From positions 18,289,409 to 18,353,408 of the forward strand of contig OY282558.1 of the NCBI GenBank assembly GCA_958295665.1: a stretch of DNA of 64,000 nt, written 5' to 3'. The DNA comes from Tipula vernalis (lineage: Eukaryota; Arthropoda; Insecta; Diptera; Tipulidae). The translations under genes were made by a program, and so were the position numbers. Positions 11,590 through 22,753 of this stretch are shown one piece after another (position 1 is the first letter of the stretch; each line of letters opens with the position of its first letter). A model generated the notes under the pieces. That model was not told the DNA's origin. It made no database searches and worked only from the letters and a program-made list of their open reading frames with translations.

Positions 11590-13060
11590 CAATGAGAACC
11601 AATCGCACAACAGACAGAGCTAGGTTGAATTATATTCGGAAATACCTCAACCAACAAGCCATCCATGATTCATTTCATTGTTCACTTAGACAGACATCGA
11701 CAACCAATTAAATAAATTTTGGGAAATAGAAGAAATACAACCCAAGATACTTTATATAGAAGAAAAAAAGCTGTGTGAAGAACATTACCAGCAGAATTAC
11801 CGACGAGGCACAGATGATCGTTACACAGTACGACTTCCTTTTAAGCATACCATGACTCGGTTAATACAAGCAGAGAGCCTTGGCTAGATTTATTCAACTA
11901 GAACGACGATTGTCACTGGCCAGTGAATTTTCTAAAGATTATCGGGTGTGCAGGACAAGGATACTACAATTAGGAGCATTTGATTGAGAGTAAGGAACAT
12001 AACAACAACGAATATTACATTCCTCAAATCAAAACTACTTGTACTACAACCAAATTTAGAGTAGTATTCGACACATCGGCAAAAACGAGCAACAATATCA
12101 GCTTAAATGAAATACAACTCGTAAGCCCGAAATTACAAGAGGATCTGATGTCAATCCTACTACGATGGAGAAAATAGAAGATAGCATATACAGTGGATAT
12201 AGAGAACAAATGTACCGACAAATAAAAGTACATCCCGATGAGGAGAACATCCCCCGACCAAACGATAAATTCATATCAGCTAACAACAGTAACGTTTGGG
12301 ATGGCATCTGCCCCATATCTTGCCATCAAGACACTGCAAGAGCTGCCGGCTGATGAAGAGAAAAACTTCCTAATTGCAGCAAATATAATTAGGAGCGATT
12401 TTATGAAAGATATGAAATTTGATGAAACACCGAAATATTGTTGGACGGATTCAATGAATGTAGCAAATCGAATCTGGGGTATCCAGAAGATAACTACTTC
12501 CTCTCAGTGGTTTTGCATCAAATCATCAGAAAACCACGCAGATTGTGCATCCAGGGGTATCGCAGTAAATCAATTAATCAATCACAATTTATGGTGGAAC
12601 GGCCCTCAGAGAATCTTTGAAAAAGCTATCCAGCTAGCACCAATAATAGTGGAAAACACACCAGATCAATTGGAATTAAAACAACCTATATTGGGAGCCA
12701 CGACAGTAACAACACACGACCTTTTGATCAATTACTTTTGAAGTACTCAAATTTTCATACCATAAGAAGAGTTATGGTGTATGTGGCGAGATTTATCAAT
12801 AAGTCTGATCGAAATAGCGCACAGACAACATTTCAAAAACGAGATTGCAGAACTAGAAAAATCTATCATTCTACAAGAAATCAACGAAGCAAAACTACCG
12901 AAGGTCATCGATATACCACAGTTCGGACATCATATTTATCGTTACGTGCTAACATAAACATTAATGGCTGCCGGCATAATCATAACTCTGGTAATGCAGG
13001 AAAAAACGACAACATGCATCCAGAGACATCACTCCACCACAACGACTGATTCCACGGCCA
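11590..13060 (+). pseudogene. pol: Pao/BEL pol remnant with RT deletion
   Basis: Short blocks in several frames. LNKFWEIEEI near 11700 and LCEEHY...RYTVRLPFK near 11770-11850 are the linker before RT. YYIPQIKTTCTT plus RVVFDTSAKTS (12010-12100) is the RT entrance, and MYRQIKVHPDEEN (12210) the first palm motif. TVTFGMASAPYLAIKTLQ (12290) precedes a deletion that removes the YVDD box. RNase H follows directly at 12430-12610 (CWTDSMNVANRI, ENHADCASRGI, LWWNGP). Deletion plus shifts make it non-functional. Confidence 0.75.
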
Positions 13061-13490
13061 AAGTCCCTAAATTTGTTGGCCCCGCAGTATGTTCCATCTT
13101 GTGAATGAACATGAGTAAAATTTAATTTAATTTTAAGTAATAAACAAATAAATTGTTTCCAGAAATATCACATAGGTTGCATAACGCGAAATATTAATAA
13201 CGGAAGTATGCATACATACAATTTGTCAACTATGCAAAATAGTTTAGAATGTAAGAATATCCACAACATTATAAAGAAAACGCATTATAAAAACATTTCG
13301 TAGTTTCTAAAAATGTATTTAAACTCGAAATTAATTAAAAATAAGGCAGAATAAACTTAATCACCAAAAGTGTAGTTTCTAATACTCCATCTAATTAAAC
13401 CCCACCAGCGGTAATTTAATTAGATAATTTCGCTAATCAAGCAAATACTTAGCCTTACAACCTAAGCACAAAATTTGTTAGATTAACACT
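13061..13490. other. Possible 3' LTR of Pao/BEL remnant A
   Basis: AT-rich, no coding potential. It begins with a C/G-rich tract then TATGTTCC, the usual style of a Pao/BEL 3' end, and contains AATAAA-like signals near 13140. The LTR assignment is inference only. Confidence 0.3.
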
Positions 13491-14060
13491 AGGTCCAGAT
13501 GAAAGTTCTCGAGACCCGTATTTGCTGTATATTTTAAGTGAAAAGCTAGATCAGAAAACCTGGCATTAATGGGCATATGAATCCAGCGATGGTTCTCCTA
13601 CTTTGGAAGAGTTTTTTTTAAATTTTCATTTAATTAAGCTGATGCTTTGGAATCAGTTAACAATAGCGCGATCGAAATCATCCCGAAATTTGGTGAGCAC
13701 GAATAAAGAAGTCCTGTCTGTAAAGCAAGCCATTTGTTAATCGAATGTTCTATATTTAAAGCAATGGCAGTCAATAAACTTAGGCAAATTATAAAGGCAG
13801 ATGGTAGATTTTTCAACTGCTTCCATTTAAATCATGGAGTTTATAGGTGTTTATCAAGACCAAAGTGAACATCCTGTTAAAAACAACATCACACATTATT
13901 ACATCTCGAGGATTCCAGTAGTGAAAAGGCAAAATATGTGCACATATTATTAGTACACATCAGGTTGTGTTACCAACTGACGAAGTCGATGTAGTGGATA
14001 GCAACGGAGAACGATATACTGGTCGAGTTTTATTGGATTCCGGATCAGTATAATCATTTA
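13490..14060 (+). pseudogene. Pao/BEL remnant B: gag tail and protease start
   Basis: A second, separate Pao/BEL fragment. Blocks in changing frames read like the end of gag: PTLEEFLKF (13590), a cysteine-containing stretch with SIFKAMAVNKLRQII (13760), HHTLLHLEDSSS at about 13885 (the end of the zinc knuckle region). Then GRVLLDSGSV at about 14020-14050 is the protease active site with an intact D-S-G. The sequence then loses similarity. It differs from remnant A in wording, so it is another copy or family. Confidence 0.6.
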
Positions 14061-15950
14061 TAAACAATTTTTTTTTTTAATAAACAGACTCTGTCGAACA
14101 TTAATATCCTGTATTGGAAGTTCACAGCAGCATGTTACAAACGGTTTAGTAAATAAAAACCATATAACGGTACATATCGAAGTGATGATCCTTCCTCAAA
14201 TAAGTTGAGCCAGAATATGTATGGAGCAAATCAAAAGAGTGAAAGATTGAAGTGAATTACGCAGGGCGAACAGAATTTTAATGTTCAGAACGAAAAACTG
14301 TTCATAGCCCCAGCCTATACGACTGTTCGAATTTATATAGATAGTGTTTTATCAATTGAGTCAGTGTTGGAACTACTGTTGGAATCACTCTCACTGATAT
14401 GTAGGTTGTTTAGATTTTTAAATAAAAAATTAACATGATCGCCAATTGAATCACTTGATTTTAGCATAACTGTATGCAATTTTCCTTGTTTTACCATAAA
14501 ACTGCCTTCGTCACTTGTCATGGAAACAATATTCTATCCACAGTTTAACTCAAATTACTGAATTAAGCCCAGATCTTCGGTTTCCCTATTGAAATAGAAT
14601 AAATAAATATTTAGATATCTGCGATTTCGATAGCTGGTCTTTCCATTTTTAGGCAGGACACATTTTTTGTTTTCGGCTTCGCTTTTAACACTTTCATAAA
14701 TTTTGCCATATACAAGAACTGTTATAAGTAACATTTATATAAATTCCGTTGTTAGCAGCAAACTTCAATAGACTGGCCTCTATAACAAAACTAATAAGTG
14801 ACAGCTCAGTCGGCCCAACAACACTGTCTGATTTGGTCGATTGATCGCATAGTTAGATGGAATTTCTTTCCAACCTAAACCGACATATTTGGTCGGACAA
14901 CAAGCGTACAAAATGTAAAATTTTACATTCCGTCAGGAAAAATCGATCCGTCTGTCGCAACAAATCGGAACATTAGAAAATAACTTTCAGTTTGTGTCAT
15001 TTTTTAGTTTCTTTGTTTCATCAAGGCACTTGGAAAAAATTGTTTCACCATTTTGAACTTATTTAATGTTAACAAATTTCCTGTAACTTATCAAACTTAC
15101 ACTTTATAACTTATTAAACTTATTTGTATCATATGCATAGCTTTATGCATTTCAAAAACCGTTAGGTTGTGTCATAACGATTAAGGACGTAAGATATAAC
15201 AAGAAAAGCATTGAATACACCATTGATAAGTAACATTGATAGCTACAGCAATTGCTGATTATAGGAAATAATCAGAGTAACAGGTTAAGCAGTTCAGTCG
15301 CTATAACTTGATGAGATGATTGAAACATGAATAATTTTTCACAATCCTCGTCAGATCGAAGCTGAATTGCAGAACTCTTAACAATTTCTCCTCTTCGTAA
15401 AACAATTATCTAGATGTCGAATTCCAGAATAACGTAATGTTTCACTACCTGTTTTGATTAGCAAATTTTAAATTGTATTTGAAAATTTATTAATTATTTA
15501 ATTATTAATTAAAATAATATCCAGAGTTCTTTCAAACATAGTCAAAAATATGCCCATACTAAGGTTTAGCATAAATTTGGCAGGCAACCTTCCGTTTTTA
15601 GAAAAATGCAGCTTTAAAGTTTTATTAAATTTAAAAAATAAAATCAGAGAAATGCCCTAGGGCAAATTTAAGAGGCTGCTAGATTTGACAAAAAGTTTCT
15701 TTTTGAGAGCTTTAATGGAAAAATATCATTGATGTTTACATTTTGTTGCAGGTTGATGATTAATCGGAAATCATTAGCTAAATTGGAATCTGAAATAGTT
15801 ATTTAGTAGATTTAAAACGTATTGGTTGCTTAACTTAATTCAAATATTTTTACGCAAACTATTCAAGTTAAAACAATATTTATTCTTAGACTAACTACTA
15901 AAATCGCCTGCGAATTAGATTTTATTATTAAGCTTTAAAATGTATTTCCC
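14061..15950. other. AT-rich DNA, no gene recognised
   Basis: No motif, RNA gene or terminal repeat was recognised. A 62-codon Ser/Asp-rich minus-strand ORF (14333-14521) is present but has no supporting context. Confidence 0.45.
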
Positions 15951-15954
15951 TATT

Positions 15955-16215
15955 TTGAGTGGTAGAGGTGGTAGAGGAGGTAAAAGGTAAATGGCCGGTC
16001 AAAATGGAAGTGAAAAAAGTGTAAAGTATATAAAGTATTGGTTCAAGTGAAAAGTGTCAACAGGAAATGGAAAGTATACAGTAGAAATTTCAAGTGTGAA
16101 GTTGAAAGGAAAATGAAAGTGTAATGTGGAAGTGGGAACTGGAAAGAATAAGTGGAAGGGGAAGGTGGATATTGGAAAGTCTGAAGTGAAAGTCCCACAG
16201 GAAAGTGTGATTTAA
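15955..16215 (+). repeat. Degenerate purine-rich (GGAAGTG-like) tandem repeat
   Basis: The plus strand is almost entirely A and G with T at spaced positions. Variants of GGAAAGTG/GGAAGTG recur every 6-12 bases from about 15955 (GGTAGAGGTGGTAGAGGAGG) to 16215. The Ser/Pro/Phe-rich minus-strand ORF here is a translation of this repeat and is not called as a gene. Confidence 0.6.
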
Positions 16216-16634
16216 AGGTAAAACCTGGTCTGGTTGTTTGATATAATTTCAATACTATTGTACATCTAGTATTGCAACTCTCAAGTCTCTTTTTTCTGAT
16301 AAAATTCTTGCTCTGATGTAAATTTTCTTATGAATTCTTAATGTTTTTTTGCAAATAAGGACTCTGATATTTAATAAACTGTAATTAAGGTTTTACTTTA
16401 CTTTGTCAACGAAATCCTTTTGTCGTAGTCAGTTTTCTTCTAGTCGGACTCATTTTAATCATATTGATAAAGACAATTTTTGGAGAAAAAATATTAATTT
16501 AAGTAAAAAGTGGATTTTTTCGATTTATAGGTGGTTAAGCCTATCTTTCAGTACTACTTAAAACAAGTGTATACATTTCTTCAAGTAATAATAATATAAT
16601 TCTATAATAATAATTTTTGGGATAATAAAATAAA

Positions 16635-16847
16635 ATGGTAGTAACTCTAGAAATGTTATTAGACCAAATAAAAAAACTCACTGGAGTAGTCAATGCCCAA
16701 ATAGAACGAACAAGAAGACTGCAACAGCGCATATCCAAACTCGAAAACCCGACCATCACGAAAATAAAAACGCTAGCTGCACCAAAAACGGAACAAACGA
16801 CCAACAACAGTATCCGATGCAATACATACCTTGAATTCACAATGTAG
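16635..16847 (+). pseudogene. Gypsy-type gag N-terminal fragment
   Basis: A 70-residue ORF starting at ATG 16635. Heptad-like Leu/Ile spacing (LEMLLDQIKKLTG, then RRLQQRISKLENP) suggests a short coiled coil such as begins many gypsy-group gags, followed by a Lys/Thr/Pro-rich stretch. It sits about 110 bases before protease-linker sequence, so most of gag has been deleted. Identification is mainly by context. Confidence 0.45.
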
Positions 16848-16929
16848 AAAATATTTTAAGGGACTCTGAATAAGCTAAAAACCCAACGCCGACTAACAAC
16901 CAATTCAATATAAGATTAACTGAATATTT

Positions 16930-17247
16930 TTTGAAAGTATCGGAATTCACAAAAATTTGGAATTTTTCATTTTACCAGGACTTCAATCATTCGACGGAAT
17001 CATTGGAAAAGACACCCTAAAGAAACTAGGAACCATAATCAAAAGAAAATACAACACACTCATTTTAACTCCAAACATAAAGATACCATTGAAGGAAAAC
17101 CGGTCATCACAGGTCAATAACCTAGAAGTTCAAGACGATCATCTCTCACGTGGATCTAAGCGAAAACTACAGAGTTTACTGTCAAAATTCAAAAATCTAT
17201 TCGGACCGATCAACAACCATGAAGCAATCGACACTGACATAATGTAA
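16930..17247 (+). pseudogene. pol: Gypsy-type protease/RT linker
   Basis: The 96-residue segment from 16957 contains FILPGLQSFDGIIGKDTLKK, the C-terminal hydrophobic-G element of gypsy-group proteases and the start of the linker. DHLSRGSKRKLQSLLSKF and LFGP, the segment just before RT, follow. The active-site DTG should lie upstream and is not seen. A stop at 17245 is followed almost at once by env-like sequence, so the catalytic core of pol is gone. Confidence 0.7.
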
Positions 17248-17386
17248 CAATTAAGCAAGGATCCGGACGAATCATCAACGGAAAATTCAAGATCGTTCAT
17301 GCCATAAATCTAACCATTTATGAAGACATAATTGAATGAATCTTACCCGAAATTAATCACATCGATCAAAGAAACATTCTTAAACC

Positions 17387-19649
17387 TGTTGCGCACCGTT
17401 TGTGTCGCGCATCAGTGATGATGTCTGTTTCATTACTGATCATGAATGGTTGGGTGCGTCACATCTTTGGTATTTTGTATTAACAGTTCTGATTCTTTAT
17501 TGATTTGGATTACCCCGCATTATTATTGATTTTTTTTGTTTCTCCTCATCGGCTAACACCGATTGTGAATTAGTTTTGGCCTTTTGGTTGTATGAGTTGA
17601 GAAAGTCAAGTTTATTGTTATCAACTGAGCGGATGATGATTAAATGATAAATGCTGATTGGTACAATCTATCGAAATACATAATCATTGGTGCAGGAAAA
17701 TATGAGGTGATTTTGACCATCTGTTTTGAAGAGATTATTCTCTTGTTTTAACTTGAGGGCCATGTCTTGGTGCTGTTGGACAACGTGATTGTATCATAGT
17801 GAGGGTGAATAAGATTCGAAGGGGGAATAATAATAATGATTTCGGGTGATTGAAGAGAAGCGTAAAAGAGGAAAAAGATTGACAACGAAAATAAATTCAG
17901 TCAAGTTTTGATCTCGTTCTAAGATAGGTCGAGTTTTGCTGTTTTTTTTGGCTCCATGGTGAGCTCTTTAGTTTTGATTTTTATTTCTTTTTTTTTTTTT
18001 GGCAATAAATAAACAAAATACAAAATATGGTGTCTCAATAATCACGCCATGTTTTTTCTATAATTTTTTTGTGTTGATTCAAAAATTTTTTTTTGTATTG
18101 AGCCATTTTTTTTGTGATTATATAATAAATATCTGGGAATCCGCTTATATCTGGCGTTACCCTATTTAAAAAAAAAAAAAAAAAACATTGTATAGTGTTA
18201 AGTTTTAAAATCAAATAAATGAAATAAATAAAAACAATTTTTGCCTTGATTATAATAAATAAATAAAATTTTTTTTTTAATAAATGTGTTCCATATTTAT
18301 TGCCTTTGAAACTCGGTTCAAGGTCGTATTCATTAAATGGGAGTGAATATTCTGCTGCTATATCTCGTTTATAAAGACATACTCATATATATTATATATA
18401 TATTTATAAATAGATGCTAGTGCCAAGTGTAAAGTGATATCGCTATTAAAATATCACGTATTTATTTTGATACGAAAAGCCCTTATTAGGGATGTATTAT
18501 TGACGGTGCTTCGGAAAACGAGTTAAGAGAACCGCAATCCCGTCAGTCAAACGGTGTCGAGATTGTGATATCGTGTCAGTGTTCCCGCCCGTGGGGGCCG
18601 GACAGCCAGTTCTTTTGAGGGGGTACCTGCGTCGTGGGAGCAACTCACCAACCAACAAAAGGAGAGGGTCGTCCCGGTGACTTTAAAGGTATTGTGTTTA
18701 TTTTTCAAAAAAAAAGAAAAAGGAAAGAAGGAAAACTAAAAAAAAAAAAACCTAAACACGTTAATTTTTCCGTTAATTTTTTTTTTCGAATCGGCCTTGG
18801 CTGATTAACGCGTGTTTTTCTTTGGTTTTTTTCTTGATATATTTTTTTCTCTTTTTTTTCTCGTGTTATTATATTATTCCATTATATAACGTTTTTTTCA
18901 GCCTTACTAATTCTGCGATCACGTTGTCCAGCTCTGTCAGTTAATGACTTATAATTATTTTAGACAGTGCAATCGTTTCGGAACATTTTTTTTTTCTCTT
19001 GCTCCTGTCGTCAGCCTCAATTGACATTCTTTCCTTTGTCGAGTTTTTTTTTCCTTTGTTATTACTTACGAATGGTCATGAATATGAGTGAGTAGAGTGA
19101 GGCGAGTGGGTCTTGATGGATTTTCGGAGTAGGGTTTTCTTGTGCTGAGTCGGTTCTCCCATAATCTTCAGGTCGTGCTGTTCGTTCTCCCATAACAGGC
19201 TGTTATGGGAGGCGGCACGACACATGTGTTAGGCGTTTCTTAAGAGTGACGGCGTTCGCCGCGTGGAGTCGTCGCGTTGTCTGTCACGAAGGCGTCCTTC
19301 CGTATTACTCAAGGCATCGGTGACCACCGTGACCGGAAAGGCAATTCCGGTAGGCGGGCCGATGATAAGGGAGCCTTCGGGGCAGAACGTGCGGGGATTC
19401 GGCGCGGCGGAGCTGTCATTCCGAACGCCTGCACCCGGCTTATAATTTTCTTAGCTCCTTGAGATGTGGCAAACGTCGTTCAGGTTTTCTAGTTTCTTTT
19501 GAGTTTTTTTTTTATATATATGCGGTTATTCAAGCATAGTGTACATGTCTGGAAACCCCCACGCCAACCCTGAGTTTTAGCCGGCTAATTAGACCGCACC
19601 AGACCCCTGTCATTATGATCTGATAACGAAATCTCGCGGTTTCGTTACA
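17387..19649 (+). repeat. 2,263-bp solo LTR with AACC target duplication
   Basis: The block starts TGTTGCGCACC and ends GTTTCGTTACA, so it has the TG...CA ends of an LTR. It is flanked by AACC on both sides (17383-17386, 19650-19653), a 4-bp duplication as made by Ty3/Gypsy integrases. The flanking env-like sequence resumes directly after it. No second internal copy of its ends and no retroelement coding motif was seen, so recombination between two LTRs is the likely origin. Poly-T runs and a GC-rich segment at 18520-18680 and 19190-19440 lie inside. Strand is not determined. Confidence 0.7.
19172..19221. repeat. Strong hairpin inside the solo LTR
   Basis: CTCCCATAACAG at 19187-19198 and CTGTTATGGGAG at 19200-19211 are perfect 12-bp arms with one base between them. 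Outer arms GTCGTGC and GCACGAC near 19172 and 19215 extend the pairing. It lies in the GC-rich part of the LTR, where a structured leader or packaging signal would be plausible, but this is inference. Confidence 0.6.
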
Positions 19650-20539
19650 AACCTCAGATGACTCATCAATTTGAACAAATCACCCGACTAATTTCAGAAC
19701 TAAAGGGTCAAAATACACGGGTTAAACGATCGATCAACTAAATTTGAACGGCATGGAAATGGTTAGCAGGGGCACCAGATGCCACCGATTGAGACCAGAT
19801 TGTCAATAGTCAGAACAAGATCATCAATAATAAAAACTACCAATACCAAATCAACAATGTCCTGATTAAAACGGCAAATTTAATCCTTAGAGAATATAAC
19901 TAAATTATCGACTCTTTGCATGAAGATGTGGATGTGAGAACACAGCAAATTCTGTTAGAGAAATAAAGGAAATAATTAGAGCTGTACAATTGGCAAAAAG
20001 TAAGATAATCAACACAAACGTAATGAACACGATGAAAATCAAATGACTCATTGCAGAAATCGAAACTCTCCCGTGTGCAACGAGATAGAGGCAATTGAAT
20101 AAAGGGTTCAGAGGGTTTTTAGCAAATTGAGATTACCAATTCAACAAAAATCAAATAATTGAGACACTGAACGACAACACAATTTACCTGAAAAACTTTA
20201 AAGGGGAGATCTACGGCAACAACACAAACAAACATCTGGAGAGTAATTTTTTAATACAATACAATAACGAGACCATAACAATCAACAACATGATATTCAC
20301 TAGCCAAGAAATGCGGCCATCGCAGATATTACCATCAGTGCTTCAATCAAATATAACAGAAAGAGGTATGAAACTATTATTCACAAGCCAAGAGAAATCA
20401 GGACTCGTAACGGTTATTTCGGTTTTTATACTCACCAGAGGAAATCATTACTTTAAATTACGGCATCAGAAACAAGCGATTTTCGGCTGAAAAATTCATG
20501 GAATATTCCAAAGTTGTTTACAGGGGATCAAAATACATG

Positions 20540-21485
20540 ATTAATACATTCACACATTCCATCAAAGCTGAATCCAGCCGACCTTGTCTTATGCGGCTTA
20601 CTGCCAAATGATCTTCGGAATTCTTCCTTATGGTGGTTTAGGCAATACAGAAAAATGGCTTGATGCATTCACTAAATCTTTACCGAAGACATTAACTGAT
20701 CCAGAAATTTCAACACCTCAAAATTTTAGTAAAATTAGTTCACATAAACACTTCTTCATAGAAAATATTTCGAATTATCATAGACTCTTAAGAATAACTG
20801 CGATAATTTTGAGATTCATCAACAACTGTAAAAAATATAAATTTCCTAAAAAATATCGTATGGGTCCTATTTGTTTAGAAGAGATAAATGATGCAAAAAT
20901 TTTATTAATAAAAACGATTCAACAAGCTGTATATGCCGATGAAATAAAATCACTTAAATTTAATAAGGACGTTAGTAATAATAATAGTAGCCTCAAAAGG
21001 TTGTGTCCTTGGTCATTTTCTCATTGGGATTCCACTAAATGCTCTGCCAGAACGCTCCGTTCTTCACCTAAATTTCAGCAAGTCGCATGAATATTTAAAC
21101 GAACTTCAAGTTAAATATAAATGGTTGAAAACGACCAATGAAATCCAATTGGGAAAAATAGTTTTATTGAAAGAGGATAATCTTCTACCAATGAAGTGGA
21201 TTCTTGGAAGAATTGTTGAATTGTTTCCGGGAAGGAATGATCAGGTTAGGATAGTAGCAGTGAGGCCATAATCCGGAATTATTAAGCGCGCAATTAATAA
21301 AATTTGTATTTGTAAGACAGTGTCGCATGGGCTTTGGATGTTGCGGAGAATGATTGAATTCCAATAATTAATTTTTTTTTGTTTTCATAATTTAAAAAAA
21401 AAATAAATTTTTGTTAATACGTTTTGGAAGAATGAATCTTCCATGGCGGGGTATATGTTAAGATTCAGAATAGTAGAGATATATT
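20540..21485 (+). pseudogene. pol: Pao/BEL remnant C: RNase H end, pre-integrase and C-terminal segments
   Basis: At 20555-20635 a damaged ADLV..GLLPNDLRNSS.LWW block corresponds to the end of Pao/BEL RNase H. The open part 20584-21090 includes HRLLRITAIILRFINNC (about residues 65-81) and EEINDAKILLIKTIQQAVYA, the conserved helices before integrase. At about 21000 it jumps, in another frame, to the polyprotein C-terminus (LKTTNEIQLGKIVLLKED, WILGRIVELFPGRNDQVRIV), so the whole integrase core is deleted. The GGCGGGG tract at about 21444 followed by TATATGTTAAG looks like the element's 3' purine tract and LTR start, cut at 21485 by the next element. Confidence 0.7.
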
Positions 21486-22753
21486 TGTCGGAATTGGTGA
21501 CCATCTTTATCAACAGTTTGCCCAGTACTGCAGTAGAAGAGCATAGCAGAAAATACACAGCATTTGTTACACCATCCGGACATTACGAGTTCTGCAAAGT
21601 TCCATTTGGGCTTTGTGTATCACCAGCAGCCTTCCAGCGTTATATAAACTTAATCTTTAAAGATTTAATTTCAGAAGGGCGCATAATGGTGTATATGGAC
21701 GATATAATTATTCCATCTTTGACGGTCGAACAAAACATGACAATATTGAAAATAGTAATGAACATTTTAAGCAATTTCGGGCTCAACTTCAAATGGAGCA
21801 AATGTCGATTTTTGTATACGTCGGTCGAGTATTTGGGTTATTTCGTAAAGGACGGAAAAATAAAGCCATCTGAAATGAAAACACGAGCAGTTGCTAAATT
21901 TCCTGAGCCAAATTCTGTCAAAAATATTCAAGCTTTTCTAGGACTAACCAGATATTTTCGGAAATTTTTTCCAAATTACGCCTTGATACGAGTAGCTAGA
22001 CCAATCACCGAACTATTAAAGAAGGACATAAAATTCATATTTAGTATTAATCAACGTGAAGCGTTTGTTAAATTAAAGAAATTTTTGATGTCAGATCCCG
22101 TTCTAAAGATCTTCAGACCGGAAGCTAAGACTGAGTTACATACCGACGCCTGTAAATTGGGTTATTGAGCACTTTTACTGCAAAAGGACAGTGTAGATAG
22201 TAAAATGCACCCCGTTTACTACTATAGCCGGAAAACCACGGATCAAGAATCTCATTACTGCAGCTATGCGTTAGAAGTGCTAGCCATCGTCAGAGCTTTG
22301 GAGAAATTGCGGGCATTTCTTTTGGGCACAACTTTTAAAATAGTAACCGATTGCGCTGCGTTCAAGCAAACTATGGTGAAGAAAAATATTACATCAAGAA
22401 TAGCCGGATGGTCGTTACAACTAGAGGACTACCAATATACACTAGAACATCGAAGGGGTACAATGATGAGACATGTGGATGCGTTGAGCCGTAACCCTGT
22501 TATATTGGTTGTAAACAGTGAATTACTTGAACGAATAAGATGCGCACAAGAGCAAGATAATAAACTGAAGATTACTAAATCGTTGTTGCAGCATGGACCC
22601 TACGGAAATTTTGTAATAAATCACGGAATGGTATACAAAGAAAATGATTTTGGCGAACAGATATTATGTATACCAAAAGCGATGGAGGTGGAAATTATTG
22701 AAGCGGCGCATAAGGAGGGACATTTCGGTGCAAAAAAAAAATGGCGGAGCTAA
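21443..22753 (+). pseudogene. pol: RT-RNase H of mdg3-like element, chimeric start, one nonsense codon
   Basis: The ORF from 21443 starts in Pao/BEL LTR sequence, runs through 47 bp of LTR and enters RT in frame at SRKYTAFVTPSGHYEF (about residue 36). RT motifs: VPFGLCVSPAAFQRYI, YMDDIIIP catalytic box, VEYLGYFV, then IQAFLGLTRYFRKFFPNYAL. RNase H begins at TELHTDACKLGY and is broken by TGA at 22166-22168. It continues in the same frame to PVYYYSRKT, a Glu-containing ALEVLAIVRALEKLR, VTDCAAFKQT and HVDALSRN. The tail (22500-22740) is the start of the integrase zinc finger (HKEGHFGAKK). A run of ten A at 22732-22741 shifts the frame (one A short). Confidence 0.8.

Larger units (their letters stand above)
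10060..13100 (+). mobile_element. Pao/BEL LTR retrotransposon remnant A
   Basis: Gag, protease, RT and RNase H pieces occur in the order expected for Pao/BEL. Frames change at least five times, part of RT is deleted and no integrase core was recognised. The 3' end may be the GGCCCCGCAG tract at about 13079-13088 followed by TG-starting sequence, but I could not match a 5' LTR. The left edge is where gag-like sequence fades and is approximate. Confidence 0.75.
16550..20530 (+). mobile_element. Internally deleted gypsy-type (errantivirus-like) element, split by a solo LTR
   Basis: A gag-like N-terminus, the protease/RT linker and env are present in order, but RT, RNase H and integrase are missing between about 17245 and 17255. 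The env-like part continues after the solo LTR inserted at 17387-19649. Boundaries are approximate: I could not define its own LTRs, and the right end merges into a Pao/BEL fragment near 20530. The errantivirus assignment rests on env resemblance recalled from family knowledge and on the protease linker motif. Confidence 0.6.
17250..20530 (+). pseudogene. env: env-like gene of gypsy-type element, interrupted
   Basis: Errantivirus Env is a membrane fusion glycoprotein. The 5' part (about 17250-17386) and the 3' part (19654-20530) are separated by a complete LTR insertion; the four bases AACC at 17383-17386 recur at 19650-19653. In the 3' part, stops occur every 10-40 codons and the frame changes. 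A basic R-V-K-R stretch at 19718-19729, followed by a hydrophilic helix-rich region, resembles the furin-type processing site of this family. Near 20290-20490 a 66-residue ORF covers part of the ectodomain. No C-terminal transmembrane segment was seen. The gene is dead. Confidence 0.55.

Noticed and set aside
16043..16252. Minus-strand Pro/Phe/Ser-rich ORF
   Set aside because: Antisense of a purine-rich tandem repeat, not a protein gene.
19263..19462. Two overlapping GC-rich ORFs
   Set aside because: They lie inside the solo LTR, overlap each other in different frames and have no recognisable domain.
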